This document shows, piece after piece, positions 12,249-24,867 of a DNA stretch of 64,000 nt. Made by a program: the position numbers and the translations under genes. Under the pieces are notes generated by a model that did not search any database, had not been told where the DNA came from, and saw nothing but the letters and a program-made list of their open reading frames with translations. The number at the start of each line of letters is the position of its first letter. The stretch's first letter is position 1. Source of the DNA: Dipylidium caninum (Eukaryota > Platyhelminthes > Cestoda > Cyclophyllidea > Dipylidiidae); NCBI GenBank assembly GCA_017562135.1, contig QEYB01001296.1:558001-622000 (forward strand), given 5' to 3'.

Positions 12249-13484
12249 TGCCCCTAAATGCCAGGTCTTATACACTGTCTTCTTTCATTCTATTATTGGA
12301 TGCATTAATCTTGAATTTCCTACAATTTTTGTGCAATGTAATAGCATATTACCATAATATATGCTATTAACCCGATAATTTCGCTTTTGGTTGTATTTTT
12401 TTTCGATATTTCCACAAGAATCTACTTGTCCAGATACTCGCTTATTTCAAGGTCAGATACTGTGGGTGTCACTTTGACCAATTTTTCGAAACATCAGCCG
12501 AATGTGTGTTTAGGGATTCTTTCTCCTTGTTACAGCTCATTGCCTTCCACCCACCACTGGATTCATCCTACTCTTCCGATACTGGTTTTTTTTCATCACA
12601 TTTTACGATTCCGTTAAGTAGGCATGGCACTTCGCACCCAATATAGAGAATACTGCGCTAAATAAACTTGATAGATTTTTGTAGATTATTTGTATTTCTA
12701 TTACGTTTCTTGTATCGATATTACAACTTTGCGTTGGATGAGCGTTGTCATCACATCAAGGTGGCTAAAGTATTGACTTGAAACAGAACATTTTGTTGAT
12801 AGCTGTGGTCTTCATGGAAGTTAACACCGATTCTGAGAAGTACTTGAGTTATTGTTCTCAAGAAACGCACGAGCCATGTTTAAAGCATCGATTTTGTAGT
12901 TTAGGCTGGAAATTTTAGCGATAACAGTAAGATGAAGATGTCTAGGCTTCGTGAACGCTCAACATGCACCCGGTACTCCCTGTAGTTAATATTATTCAGG
13001 AAATTTGTCTTGGTTTAGTTGGTTTCATCAAGGTAGAAATTTACTTTTTCAAGGTAAAAGCGCTATAGTTGTACTACTAAGGCTGAAGGCTAATGCGGAG
13101 AAGGGTAGTTTACAAAATAGCCCCTGTTTGACTTTTGAGTTGAAAAAAGGTGCTTTCAGGTTTAATTTTATGAGGTGGCTATCTTAGGTAAAATTGTTTA
13201 GCGAGTTCGACAATTAATTCAGTTACAGTTGTGCGCTTTTGTGATGCATTATGGAAATGTTTGACAGCACTCTACTTTCTAAGACCGACCAATTTTCCAC
13301 TTCTTTGATTTGTGGATGTGGCGTTTAGGTCTCATTGCTGGGTTGATTCTCCCTTACCTTTATGTGGATACAGTATATACGCTCACAATTAAATTACTTG
13401 TTTGCATGTCACGAACTTAGCGTTTTTCTAATGAAGACTTCCACTTCATTCTGTCCAGGCAGGTTGTTGAACGTGAATTGAGGC
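12249..13484. other. Spacer between FICD and CEP44
   Basis: About 1.2 kb, AT-rich, with no coding pattern I can recognise. It presumably holds the FICD 3' UTR and the CEP44 promoter. An AATAAA at 12661-12666 is a candidate polyadenylation signal. Confidence 0.4.
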
Positions 13485-16135
13485 ATGTCAGACTTAAGGC
13501 AAACCGTAGAAGAGTTGCGTCGACAATTGAGACAGGCCCACATAAAATTGGACGTTGACTTCCATTCGTAAGTTTGCTTTCTTGCTCTATCGTCCGGTGA
13601 TGACTGAACTCTAATTCATTTGCCTCTCTTCAGCATGATACTTGGCTCGAACCCACCCTTCGTCAGGCTGTACCGCCATCTTCTTTGTGAATATGATAAT
13701 GAAATTCCTCTTTTTCTTTCATCAAATAATTTTCTTTTATTTGGTAAGGCGCATACCATACAGCGGGTCAATATTTGAAATACTTTTTTTGTATCACTTT
13801 TTTTGTGATTTTTTTTTCAAACAAACGATACAGTCTTTGTCCCGTTAGAAACCGAAGATAACCGTTTCATGGAAGTACTTTATCGAATCTGTCGTGATGT
13901 GTTCAACATGAAACCTCCCCTTTCATTAGCCCAGTTTTTCACGAAGTCGTTTGCAGAAAAGAAAATTAAGATGGCAACGGAAATCGTACGAGCTGTAAAA
14001 AGATTACAAAAAGAGCTGCGCTGCAAGATGCCTGGGAAGTGTGACATAGGTAATCTAGGTCATATTATCTAAACTCAGCCTGTAGCGATCAGCCACGTGA
14101 AATTACTATCGTATGCCTCTCAGTCGACTTCGGCAATGCTGCGAATGCCATCCTCACGGAAGCCGCAGCATTGCCCTCAAGAGAGAGATGGTGGCGGCGA
14201 TTTTAGTGCAACTCATCTAGAACCCCAACATCAAGATGTTTGTATGCAGTCGAAAGAATCTTCTGCAGCTCAAACGTCCCGACTGCAACCTTCGTCCGGA
14301 ATAACTGACTCCTCGTCTCTGAGCCTCAAAGTAGATCTGAAGTCGCGTTGTTCTAACCATTCGTGGGATCAACAGCAGATCCGTAGGGTAAATAAGTTAT
14401 CTGCCTTAACTTTCTTTTATGACAATTAAGGTTGTCTATACGTTATCTCGTGTTTGCGAAATTACTCGAAATTAACTGCATTGAGCAATTCCTGTGATAC
14501 ACTTACTTTCCCTTAACTGATTCTAGAATTCTGTGGGGACTTCCCCTCTACGCGTTAACTCGAGAGGGGCTATTTCTCCGATTTTGAAAAAAACTTCATC
14601 GAGTACTCTTGATGTTGACTACTTACCCGCCCTTTCGGACACCCTCAATGCTCTCTCAACCCAACTTACCAACATCGTTTCACGAATTACTGGGATCGAG
14701 GCACGTGTGCGTGCCATCGGCGAGCCCGCCCGAGAATTCGCTCTTGGTACCTTTATAACCGAAAGAAAATTGAAACAGAGGGTAAAATTTAGTTGCCATT
14801 TTCTGTAATTTTGTTTCAATTCTATCCTTTGGATTACGAAGTGAGCTTAATCATCTGGAGGAAGGGAGTAGTTTTTTTGTTTTATCGCTGTCTCCGTCAT
14901 ACTAAAATCTGCCTTCCACTGGTAGTATACAACGTTTCTTCGCGTAATAAAGCTAACTTGAGTCAGTGTATCTGATGACCCTTTGGTAGGAGATTCTACC
15001 CGACTTCATGAATCCACACAATCGCATCTCCTTGTATCTTCGGTCTCTATATCTGTATTCTAACGTGCAGTTTGGTACTTTCATCTACGTAAATGGTGTT
15101 TGATTTGTAGCAAAAAATGTATTTACAAAAAGGAATAGGTGGGCAATTCGTGCGCCGAATATTTTTGACAAGCGTTAGATTTAGTTTACTGAAATGTGTA
15201 TTACTGCTTATCAATTGTTCTGTAGTCACTCGTAGGAACGAAAACGAATGATCCCACTCCACGCTGCACACTATCGGATAAACCCACTAATTCTTCCTGG
15301 AAAGATAAAATCCGGAACGTATCCGACGTTTTAGCCTCTGATTGCTATCCTGAAGGATTTACCGAAGTATCCAAGTCTTTAATCCACAAGGAAAATCATG
15401 ATGGCGAGACAACTAAACAGTTTACTGAGACCCAGTCAGCTCTCACCGTCAGTCATAACACCGCTATTTTCCGACAGAATTTTATGGAGCGCGTTTCCCG
15501 CCTAGGAAAGGGCACTTCCTCTGATATATCCGTTAATGGTGAGACTGATCGTGAAAGCCAGACCGCTGCAGCCCGCTTTGAGCCGGTGAGCCTGCCACTG
15601 TTTGCAAAACGACTTTCACCTCATTTACGTACGCGACTGGTTAGTACTTCAGTATATTTGTGACTCGACGTTTTGGCTTAAAGTGATCCCGACGAGCTAA
15701 GACCCATTCGTTTCATAGTATTTGGTTCTGTCGATGTGACTAGCTTTTCTGTTTGGTAATTCCACTTTTTTCCCATACCTTCCCCTTAGGTTGAGACGAA
15801 GAATCCGCTTTCCTCTCGCACTTTAAGATTTACTGGAGCGCCCACTCCCAGCGGAAGCGGTCGGAGCTTACAGCCTGAGCAACCAACATTCACCTCCGAG
15901 GGGGGCAATTAATCAAACGTCTCTCGTCACCAGTCCTGTCGCTAGCCCAAGTGCATCACCCGTCACCCAGAGGCTGCACAGTCAGGTCAACAGGATTTCA
16001 GGCATGTGAGTGTCAGTGTCTCGCCGAACGGTTTAATTTAACCGGAAAGCCATCAAAAATTCCCATAATTCTCTTCACAGTCTGACCGAGACTCAAAATA
16101 TTCTGAATAGCCGCCGACCCTTGCCTGCAATCTGA
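13485..16135 (+). CDS. CEP44: Centrosomal protein 44 (CEP44)
   Basis: Centriole/spindle-pole protein with the CEP44 N-terminal domain. Exons: 13485-13567, 13634-13743, 13834-14049, 14086-14387, 14527-14781, 15226-about 15640, about 15789-16005 and 16081-16135. The domain is recognised from MSDLRQTVEELRRQLRQAH, NPPFVRLYRHLLCEYDN, FVPLETEDNRFMEVLYRICR and the FAEKKIKMATEIVRAVKRL helix. The middle is low-complexity, and exon 14527-14781 contains a likely coiled coil (TLNALSTQLTNIVSRITGIE). The intron at 14050-14085 is 36 nt. In the penultimate exon the frame reaches TAA at 15910 just after a run of six G (15900-15905). One base fewer would keep a coding-like frame through 16005 and a spliced last exon ending TGA 16133-16135, so I draw the gene to there. 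CEP44 identity rests on the N-terminal domain. Confidence 0.8.
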
Positions 16136-16407
16136 GTACCAAATGCTCTGTGTAACGAACCGAGGCCTATTAGTAACTCAACTCGCACACTGCGTGGTGG
16201 GAATTTCCCGAAGATTCGTGGCTGCGATTTATCCTTAACCGATGTCAAGTCCGTCATCGTTGTGATCCCCCTTACTGGATAAAGTTAATGCTTTGTTTTG
16301 AGTTTCAACTCTTTAAAGGAAAAATTCGGGACAAACAGAACAGTGATCTTCAAATTGGGGAATGCAAAATTGGTCCTTAAGAACATTATCGATGCAGCAT
16401 AACTGGA

Positions 16408-19400
16408 CTAGACACGTCTTCCTAATCGCTTCTGATGACGTCTTCTGCCATGGCTCCGGTCTCTGTCACGAGAAACGGATCGAGTAGGTCGTTTTCGATT
16501 TCTGCTACTGCCACCCGAAACACACACAGCACCGTCATCTGATGGTGAAGTGGAGGATCGTCGCCTGCGTCTAGCATAGGCTGCTGGCGGGCTTTTCGAC
16601 TTACTGTGTGCCTACAATTGAGAAAGGTGAGGCAATAACATCTTGCACGAAAATCGCAACCTAAATATTACAGGACAATCACACCTACGATGCTAACTTG
16701 GTAACCATGCATAAATGTGGAAGGGCTTACCTTCCTCCTCTCGTCATTAATGGCGACCGCAACCTCGAGAGTTTTTTCACGTTGTGTCTTTAGTTGCGCT
16801 ACAACAGCATGTGCGACGGCGGCGGGCACGGAGGAGGGGGGAGGCGGCGGGACGGCGGTCGCCGTGGGCGGTGGAAGTGAGGGAGGTAAATGGTGGCTAG
16901 ATGGTGTCCTTCGATTCTTCTCTTTCACCTGTCGTTCGACCTTCCTAGATTTCGCTTGCTGAAGTTTAGCTGCAAACAGAGCGGCACGCTTGCGCCGTTC
17001 CAACTGCAATCGCGCCTGCTCCTCCATTGACTGGATGTCGTGGGCGATTTCCTCCGGAGTGAGGATGTTGCTTGCCAAGGTTTTAATGCTGCCGCTTATC
17101 GTTGTAGAATGGGCGTTTGTATTGGTGTCTTCTTGTGATGGGCGCGGTGATGTCGGAGACTTTGTGTGGTGTGGAGATGCGCCGGTGGCTCTGAGATGTG
17201 ATCCAGTCGGTAAACTGACTATGATTGATAAACAGGGGAAGACACTTCACTCATGACAAAACTGAGTCGCAATTGGCCAAAAAACAATGCAATTTTAGAA
17301 CTACATACGAGTCAGAATTAACTCTATGCAAAAAACAAAAGCATTAGTGAAATGACAGAATGGTCAAGCCTCTGCTCAGGAAAGAGAGGAGCAAAATTTT
17401 AAAAAAGGGGCATTGAATAGGGCCAGAATGTCTGCAGTTACAGTCGTAAACAGTGACCCGCGTGCGTGATCTTACAAAACAGATCAACAAGAAACAGCGT
17501 CGACAAGGTGCCTTGGATGTGGTATAGTCAAAAAACTACCTGCCGAAATAGATAAAGCGGATTCGGGGAATCGTTCCACTGATTCCTTTTTGCGAGCACC
17601 TGATGGTGAAGATATATGGAGTGGGGTATCATCTTTTTTCTCTTCTTCACTATCGCTGGCGAAGGAGTAGTTACTCATCCCGGGAAGGACAGTGCAGGAG
17701 GAAGACATAGGTAAACTTGAAAAGTCCTCATAATTTGAATTTGGCGGGGAACCTGACTCCTCCATACCTTTCAGGCGACTCGAACTAACGGACTTAGCTA
17801 GGCGAAAAGAAATGCCTTTGTTGCGAATAGCAGTGGGACTACTCCTTTCTCGCCTTGGTGTCAGATGTTTGGCTGAAAATGGATTAGTGAGGAATACTTG
17901 AGTGGTGTTTTCAACCCAATGACTCACGCCTGCCCCTAAACAGAGGCGCGGAATGTAACATAGCAAAAGCAAGTTGAAACACTGATAGGAAATGGCCACT
18001 AAATCAAACCATTAAATGAGTTATACAGTCCATTGGGCAAGTTAATAAAAGCTTACAATCTTGATTGACTTCAGTGCTTGAGGGCCTCGACTCGTCTTCA
18101 TGTCCATTCAAGTGCTTTGCGGCAAATTCCTTCTTCTTTGCAAGGTAGTAGTCATGATGAATGTGCCCAATTTGCAAAAAGGCAAACCGGGCATCGCCCT
18201 GTTTCTGTGTCCTTACTACTTCCTGAAATTCTTCTCCATTGCGGGCTACATATTCCGCCATTTTATCAATAATTCCACGAAGATCAGATGGCAGTGATGG
18301 AGAACTGCATTGAAAAATGAAAGTTATCCAATCACCACTTATGCTTGTCCACATAGATAACGATGGGCAAAGTCCTTTTAAAGGGAAATCACACTGGTAA
18401 CACGAACGAAGAATCACCGAGACATCAATTTACAGGCAAATAAGTGAATCCCCACAGTAAACAAAGGAATAAATGTGAATGGAACAAAACGTTAATAACC
18501 TGCGCTTAGAAGCCAATTGCGACTGTTGCATGGCGTTCACAGCCGCTGATGCCGCGGTTGCTGCCGCCCTAGCAGATTCCGCCACAAGCCAGGACTCATT
18601 CGTCGACTCTACACTGTCACTAGTGGAGAAGTGAATATAGTAGTGTGAATAGTAGTATTGATAGTATTCCTGGTAACAACGTTCGTAATTAGCTTCTGAC
18701 GTTGATAAAAGATCAGAAAACTCTTTTATTTCTTTTTTTCCAGCATTAGGGTCTGTGGCATCAAAGATATTCTGGTTGGAATGATGGAGATTTTTATCCT
18801 TCACTGGGTTGTTTGCAGAACCGTGATCAGGGTTCGACCTGAAATAAAAAAATGTCAAAGGCTTTAAGAAGGAAAATCTCAGATGAGTGAAAAAATTGAT
18901 AGATGTAGTCACGAAGTTGATGAGAAATCAGAAAAATCTGATCGTATAAAAAGTTACATTGTGTTAACTGCTACCGCCTTCGACATAACACGCAGGGAGC
19001 AATAATTGCAATATTAAGCAGGGGCAGTATACCTGTCGTCACTCGACTTTTTGAATCGATTAATGAGAGAGGCATACGCAGTTTCCGATATATCAATCTT
19101 TGGTAATTTCAGCTCATAAGGCTCATCAGGATTAACCTATAAAGTCAACATTAAAAATACGACATTTATTAACTAAAAAATATGGGGGATAGACAATTCA
19201 GTAGAACCTCACATTATCGTTGTCTGGGTCAGACAAAGACTTGGGCGCATCTAACGTAGGTCGATGACGTGGGTAATAACGGCCTGCTCTAATCAATCGT
19301 ACTAACTCTTTGTAGAAGGGATTCAGCTTGTCATCGTAGTTCAGAAAACTGAACTGAGGGTTTTTAGATTGCTTAGTTTTGAGTACAATTTCCATTTGAA

Positions 19401-20634
19401 CATTGTTACGAGCAATAAACGCGGCTGTTTTCTCTATTATTGCAGCTTGTCGTTCAGAATCAGGCAAAATCATGCCCGACGGAAGAACCAGGTCAGGAGG
19501 GCAAGTATATGGCTCATTGTCATGTTCCATTGGAAAGTGATTATGACCAAGGGAAACATTTTCTTTACCTCCTAAATTTGAATGATATACATATCCCAAC
19601 TAATCAAATAGGACTAACCTGAGTCATTCTGAGACGGTTCGTTTTCGGGCTTAATTTCGTCGTAAGAGAAACCAACAGCCGAGTAGGAACTTGTTGATGT
19701 CTCCGTTTCGCGGGTCACACCCTCTTCTGGAAAATAAAATAATAGTAAGAAGCAAACAGGAATGGGGTTCCGCATTAACAGAAAGTGTTCGCAAATTTAG
19801 AGTTTTCAGTTAATTACATGCCATTTTTCGTCATCATCCAAATGAAGTGAGAACAATGAGGTCGCCTCAACGCGGAAAATCGAGGAATATCTCTATCATG
19901 AATCGAAACCAGGGAGCTGAAGCAGAGACTGACAACTGTGAATGGAGAAATTTAAACAGAAACAAACGAGCAGAACTTACCCGGTGGGCCGCATCAGAAG
20001 GCAGTTGCCTTGGCGAATACGTAGGGTACTAGGTTCAAAAAAGTGCCACAGTGGCCGCCAATAGGCCAGCCAAAGAAGTAAAGGCGAGTAACGCCATTTA
20101 GGTCGACTTTTCGCATTCGTTCTTAGGCCACTCACCCGGTACAAAAGCCACTTCGTGGTTGACGGCTTGCAATTCGAGATAACGCTCGTTGTTACACATT
20201 TCCTCTAAGTCCTCGTCCTCAGCACTTTGAATTCCTAACCTACGCACGACATTGTCGGCGTCGTATTCGCTGATGTCCTGCAAGTAGCCACGACAATCAA
20301 ACCTGTATTCAAGAGACAATGGTAAGGCACAAGACCGGAAATCGAGTTCATGGAAATCAAAACCAGTTCTTCAGTTTGGCATATACATGCAGTGACAAAT
20401 CCATTGGAAAAAGAACGGTTATTAATTAAAATCTCCAGAATTAAGTTGATTCCACAAGCCCACAATTAACGATATACATACGCACCGGTCAATGGTAATA
20501 TCCGAATCATTTGCCCAAGGCACCAAGAGTTTACCATTATTGACCTCTGCACTTTTTTCCGGGTCGTCGAAAAGTGAACACCTGGAACCGACGACTCGCA
20601 GGTCGCTAGAGCTACCAAGACCCCCGAAATCCAT
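16408..20634 (-). CDS. SFSWAP: Splicing factor, suppressor of white-apricot homolog (SFSWAP)
   Basis: Nuclear RS-type regulator of alternative splicing. Ten exons on the minus strand join with matching phases to 832 codons plus stop: 20634-20486, 20302-20136, 19726-19619, 19571-19213, 19136-19033, 18838-18500, 18304-18057, 17872-17540, 17218-16731 and 16611-16408. Order of domains: SWAP N-terminal DRY_EERY domain (LLVPWANDSDITIDR, YLQDISEYDAD, NNERYLEL), SYSAVGFSYDE, SURP1 (EKTAAFIARNNVQMEIVL, FLNYDDKLNPFYKELV), a Tyr-rich stretch, SURP2 (IIDKMAEYVARNGEEF), a Pro-rich linker, a basic helix (LQLERRKRAALFAAKLQ) and a short RS tail (AYARRRRRSSTSPS, RDRDRSHGRRRHQKR). The RS region is much shorter than in vertebrates. 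Introns are mostly small; 19572-19618 is 47 nt. The fly orthologue controls splicing of its own first introns; whether this happens here is unknown. Confidence 0.93.
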
Positions 20635-21783
20635 TTTTGAATTGGATAAGACCGAAATGCTGTATAAACAAACAAACTGAGAGCAAATAGGAGTTGTCGT
20701 TAATAAAGAGACACTCAATATATCTAATATAATCTCGGCTCGAAGGTTTGTTGTTACAGTCAGGAATCGAAATGCCTATAAGGCATTTTATCTCGAAACC
20801 CAATTTGCACTTCTATGATTTCCTCGCATGCATGAATTGACGTACAAAGAAGTTGAGTAAATGTATCCCCTTGCCTATGTGAGAGTTAGGTTCCAAAAAT
20901 AGGGTGATAATCAGGATAATATTTGGTCACATTATCTGTTTGTTAAAAATGTAACCAATGTGTTCGAAGCTGTTCTCAATGTGATTGATTGTTGCCTACC
21001 AAATTGGAGAGCAAATTTTCCTAAGTCATTAAATGTCTATAAAAGGCAAAAGTTCCACTACCATGCTAATTTTAGGGAATGTGCTTTTCTCTTAGTTACA
21101 CGATGTCTTCTCTCATCCAACGGCTGTGGCCATAGGGGTTTCCCACACGATCATAACTTGTCAGTCCGTTAAATGACGGTGATTAAATATGCTTACGTTA
21201 TGTTTTTGGACCGTAACGAACATCTCGGTGTACGACTATTATAGTATATAAGACATTCGGACGTACAGTTTTACTCTTTTGCATAAGTGCCTTGAATTAT
21301 ACCTTAACAATTTCAAATAAGTTTGCTTATGCGTGTGGATGGGTAACGCCTTGATAAAACGTTATTAGAAAGCTTATCACACAACCAAGATTTTTTGGCG
21401 TTTCCCCTCTAGTTAATCATTTGGCGATAACGTTATCCGAAGACGGTACCGAATACCTTTTATCTTAAATTTGTATTAATCATGGCGGTAAGACTGATCT
21501 TATCTGAGATCATTTTATCAATCTTGTTTGAGTAAATCTTTTTGTACGCGCTAGTAATGTGTGCGAGCAGGTACACGATCTTGTCGTGAAAACCACGAGG
21601 CGTTTATGTAGTTTTTACTTTATTATCCTGCTACTTATGAAAGCACGATGAGATCTATGTCTCACTTTTTTGACTATGTTGCTGTTCATACATGTTTACT
21701 TACAGTCTTTTTTCTCGAACCCGCAAATTCGAAGCCACTTTCACGATTATATGATGACAATGTTTGATCAAACATTACCTCCC
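20635..21783. promoter_or_regulatory. Divergent promoter region between SFSWAP and ARMT1
   Basis: About 1.15 kb separates the start codons of two genes read away from each other, so both promoters should lie here. I see no obvious TATA pair or repeat that decides the start sites. The function is inferred from position only. Confidence 0.4.
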
Positions 21784-24067
21784 ATGCTCAACGCCTCAAA
21801 CTCGTACGTTGTTTCCCTTATAAGTACTTTAAGTGCGTTCGCCCTCGCTACAATCAAAGATCGACTGCCTGTTATCTTGGTGAAAGCACTGGATGATGTT
21901 GTGAAATACAAGCATAAATATGGAAATCCAGAAATCAACGTAAGACGATGAAGAGTGTCACTTCTTGTAGTTTGCCGACGTCAAATCAATTATATCCGAG
22001 ATATCGAAATTACGCTATGAACTGATGACCAACAAACCTTTTGTTACGCTATCCCCTGAACCCGGTGCTATGGACATTGAGGTTTACAATGAGGTCATAC
22101 TCAAGTAATATTTCTTTTTATTATCTGTTCCAGGTATAATAATGCAAGCATGTCGTGGTTTGATGCCCCTTGGCTTTTTGTGGAATGTTACATGTATAGA
22201 CGACTTAGGAACATTACTTTTAAATGGTATTATTCTTTTCGTATTAGTAACCGTATTTTCAGCGGCCTACCTGAGCTTGACTTGTTTCGAGAACGAAAAT
22301 CCTTGGAATTCGTCAAGAGTGTCCAATTGCTGGTTTCCATGTGTGAATGTCTTGAAGAAACTCTCAAATCTCGTGGTCAGGAGCGATGTGATGATGATTT
22401 GAAGTTCTACCTGATGGTAACCTTCGTTACATGCCTTATACTACGGCATCGATCCAATTTTTCATGATGGTTCATTAATATCCTCCATAACATTTTCTTA
22501 CACTGGTCGAGACGCTGTCCAGATACACGGACAGTATGAAATTTTTTTGCGTATTAGCAAATTAAATAATTTCACATAACAAGTACTAATTGCTTTTGTC
22601 AATTTCATAAGTGCTCTCTGTGGGCGAATGAATTCGACCTCTCACTAAAAGCCGGCGAGGTAGACCTGGATACTCGAACAAACGCGAATCAGTTACGCCT
22701 TGAATTGGAAGCCAAAACCGCTTCTCAGCTGGTTGTTAACGATTTGGATGCAATTTCAAGCCTCTGGCCGCGAGATCGCACCTCCAATGATACTCGTTCG
22801 GTTGTCGTAGTGATGGATAATACCTCACCGGAGATGTTCGCGGATCTGGTGTTGAGTGAGTTCCTGCTAAGCGCTGGTCTTGCCGAACGAATCATTTTTA
22901 TGCCAAAGATCATGCCCTGGTTCGTCTCTGATGTCACAAACCTCGACTTTGACTGGCTTATTAAAAAAGCCTTGCCTAATTGTAACATTTCGAAGAAATT
23001 GGCCATTTTGGCCGAACGCTGGTCCCAGCACTTTAGGGACGGTTCTTTCGTTGTGGAGTTGTATGATTTTTGGACTCTTCCGTTCGGCTACAACGAGCTC
23101 CAAACAAGATCACCCGAACTGTATTCTCGCCTCAGTACAGCCTGTGTTGTTATTTTTAAGGTAACTTGACCGCTCAGTGAGTAAAATGTAGGGGATGCTA
23201 CTAACTGTATTCCTAACTATTATGACTTTATACCCCTAGTATTAAGTCATCTTTGCCCTAAATGAAAACCAATCTCGTTTATGCATTTTACTTGCCGACT
23301 TCTGCGTAGCACATAAGTTCAGCTTTGTCTCGTGTTTTGTCTGTGTTATCTTTTTAGGACTTTTATAAATCTAACATTCTCATATGGCTTGTGGTGGTGA
23401 GTGAAAGTCATTAAACCCTGCCGGTTTTATTAATGAGGTATGCCGATTAAGCCTTCGACTTGATTGGCCGCGCTGTTCCTTTCCTAATACTCTCATGATA
23501 CCCTTTAATCCTAAATTCGGTTGCCGTCAACTTCCCTTGTATCTCTTAGTTATGTACGAGTTGTGGGAGTGGCGTAGTGTTTGATGACCGGACAGATTTT
23601 GACAAGTATATTAGACTCTCCAGTACTTACCACCTGCTTCCCAAGTAGTGACTGCACATTTGTGCATTTTTTATGTGTCGTAATGCGACCTATTCAACGA
23701 AATGAGCCTCAAAAGTCGTTGAATTAAACGAATTAATACATACAAAGAGTTGTCACATACTATATTTAAATCTTACGGCTGCCCCGTACAGGGTGATCTG
23801 AATTATCGCAAGTTGCTGGAGGATCGTTCGTGGACTCCCGACTCACAGAAGGATAAAGAAACAGCCATTCAGCGCTGTTTTCCTGTTTTCCCTGCAGCAG
23901 ATAGTGCAGATGTCGCCAAGGACACACGGCCCCTCCTCGTTGCCCTCCGCGTGGCAAAGTCAGATGTTGCCGTGGGGCTGACCCCAGCGAAACTTCAGGC
24001 TGTTTCAGCTCGTGATCCTCAATGGTGGGTCAGGGGGTTATTCGGGCTCTGCCAACTTCTCCAGTAA
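21784..24067 (+). CDS. ARMT1: DUF89-family damage-control phosphatase / acidic-residue methyltransferase 1
   Basis: Metal-dependent enzyme of the DUF89 group, reported as a sugar-phosphate phosphatase and, for human C6orf211, a carboxyl methyltransferase. Exons 21784-21939, 21971-22104, 22134-22226, 22263-22416, 22612-23160 and 23792-24067 give 453 residues, close to the human 441. Matching landmarks: ATIKDRLPVILVKALDDV, PWLFVECYMYRRL, SLWANEFDLSLKAGE, the metal-site segment VVVMDNTSPEMFADLVL, PWFVSDVTNLDFDWLI, ELYDFWTLPFGY, and FKGDLNYRKLLEDRSW. Introns are 31, 29, 36, 195 and 631 nt; the first three are among the shortest known in animals and each is needed to follow the homology. The start at 21784 is the nearest ATG before the homologous region. 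In-frame ATGs upstream and an optional 30-nt intron (21804-21833) leave the N-terminus uncertain. Confidence 0.94.
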
Positions 24068-24867
24068 GATGTCACCACTCTCCCAACTTTATGGTGGTTC
24101 CAATTCGTCTTCACGCTTAATGCCAAATATATAGTTAAAATGATTCTTAATCGTATTTTGGGTCTTGATAGTCCGCAATGTGTTCGGTATGTTGCTCAAT
24201 TCTTCTTTATTATGTTGACATCTGAGAACCGCTGTTACCGTAAACTTAAGCAAAAACACTTCCAATATCCGAATTGCATACTTTCATGTCTCAAACACAG
24301 TGCCTTTCGGGATTATCCATAAAGATTATCAATGTCTGAAGAAACTTTACGGGAAATCCCACCTCGTATAAAGAGCACCTTGTTAATTCAACTCATCATG
24401 CGTTTTCACAGTGCCTAAAGCTAGCATGCCACAAACATTTGAGGGGATGGATGAATAGATTTGATGCCATTTGGTTGATCAAATCTGTCAGTTTCGATCC
24501 AAAACAATGTACCAGATAGGCTCAACCATCAGTACAAAACGAACAACCGTCAAGTACTGAAAATCGCTTTTTTGTCATTTGGGTAATCGGATTCCACATT
24601 TGAATGTGTCGTAGCAGTTTTGGCGTTTTCACTGGAAGGTCACAAACTATGCCAAATGGGGAATCGACGTTGTTTCATGGTCGAGTAACTTCACAGGGGT
24701 CACGCATCACTGTGCGTGCATCTGTTGATAACACAGGCAACTTTAATAAAGGTTAATACGTTAGATAACGAGCAGGTGGCTGGAATCCATGGTAAGTTAT
24801 TCGGTCGTCAATTATCAAACAGGAATAAACTTCAATATTGTATTGAAGGGACAAGGTAGTGAATGTG
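24068..24867. other. Spacer between the convergent ARMT1 and QDPR genes
   Basis: About 800 nt between two stop codons facing each other. It should hold both 3' UTRs. No coding pattern or structured repeat was seen. Confidence 0.4.
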
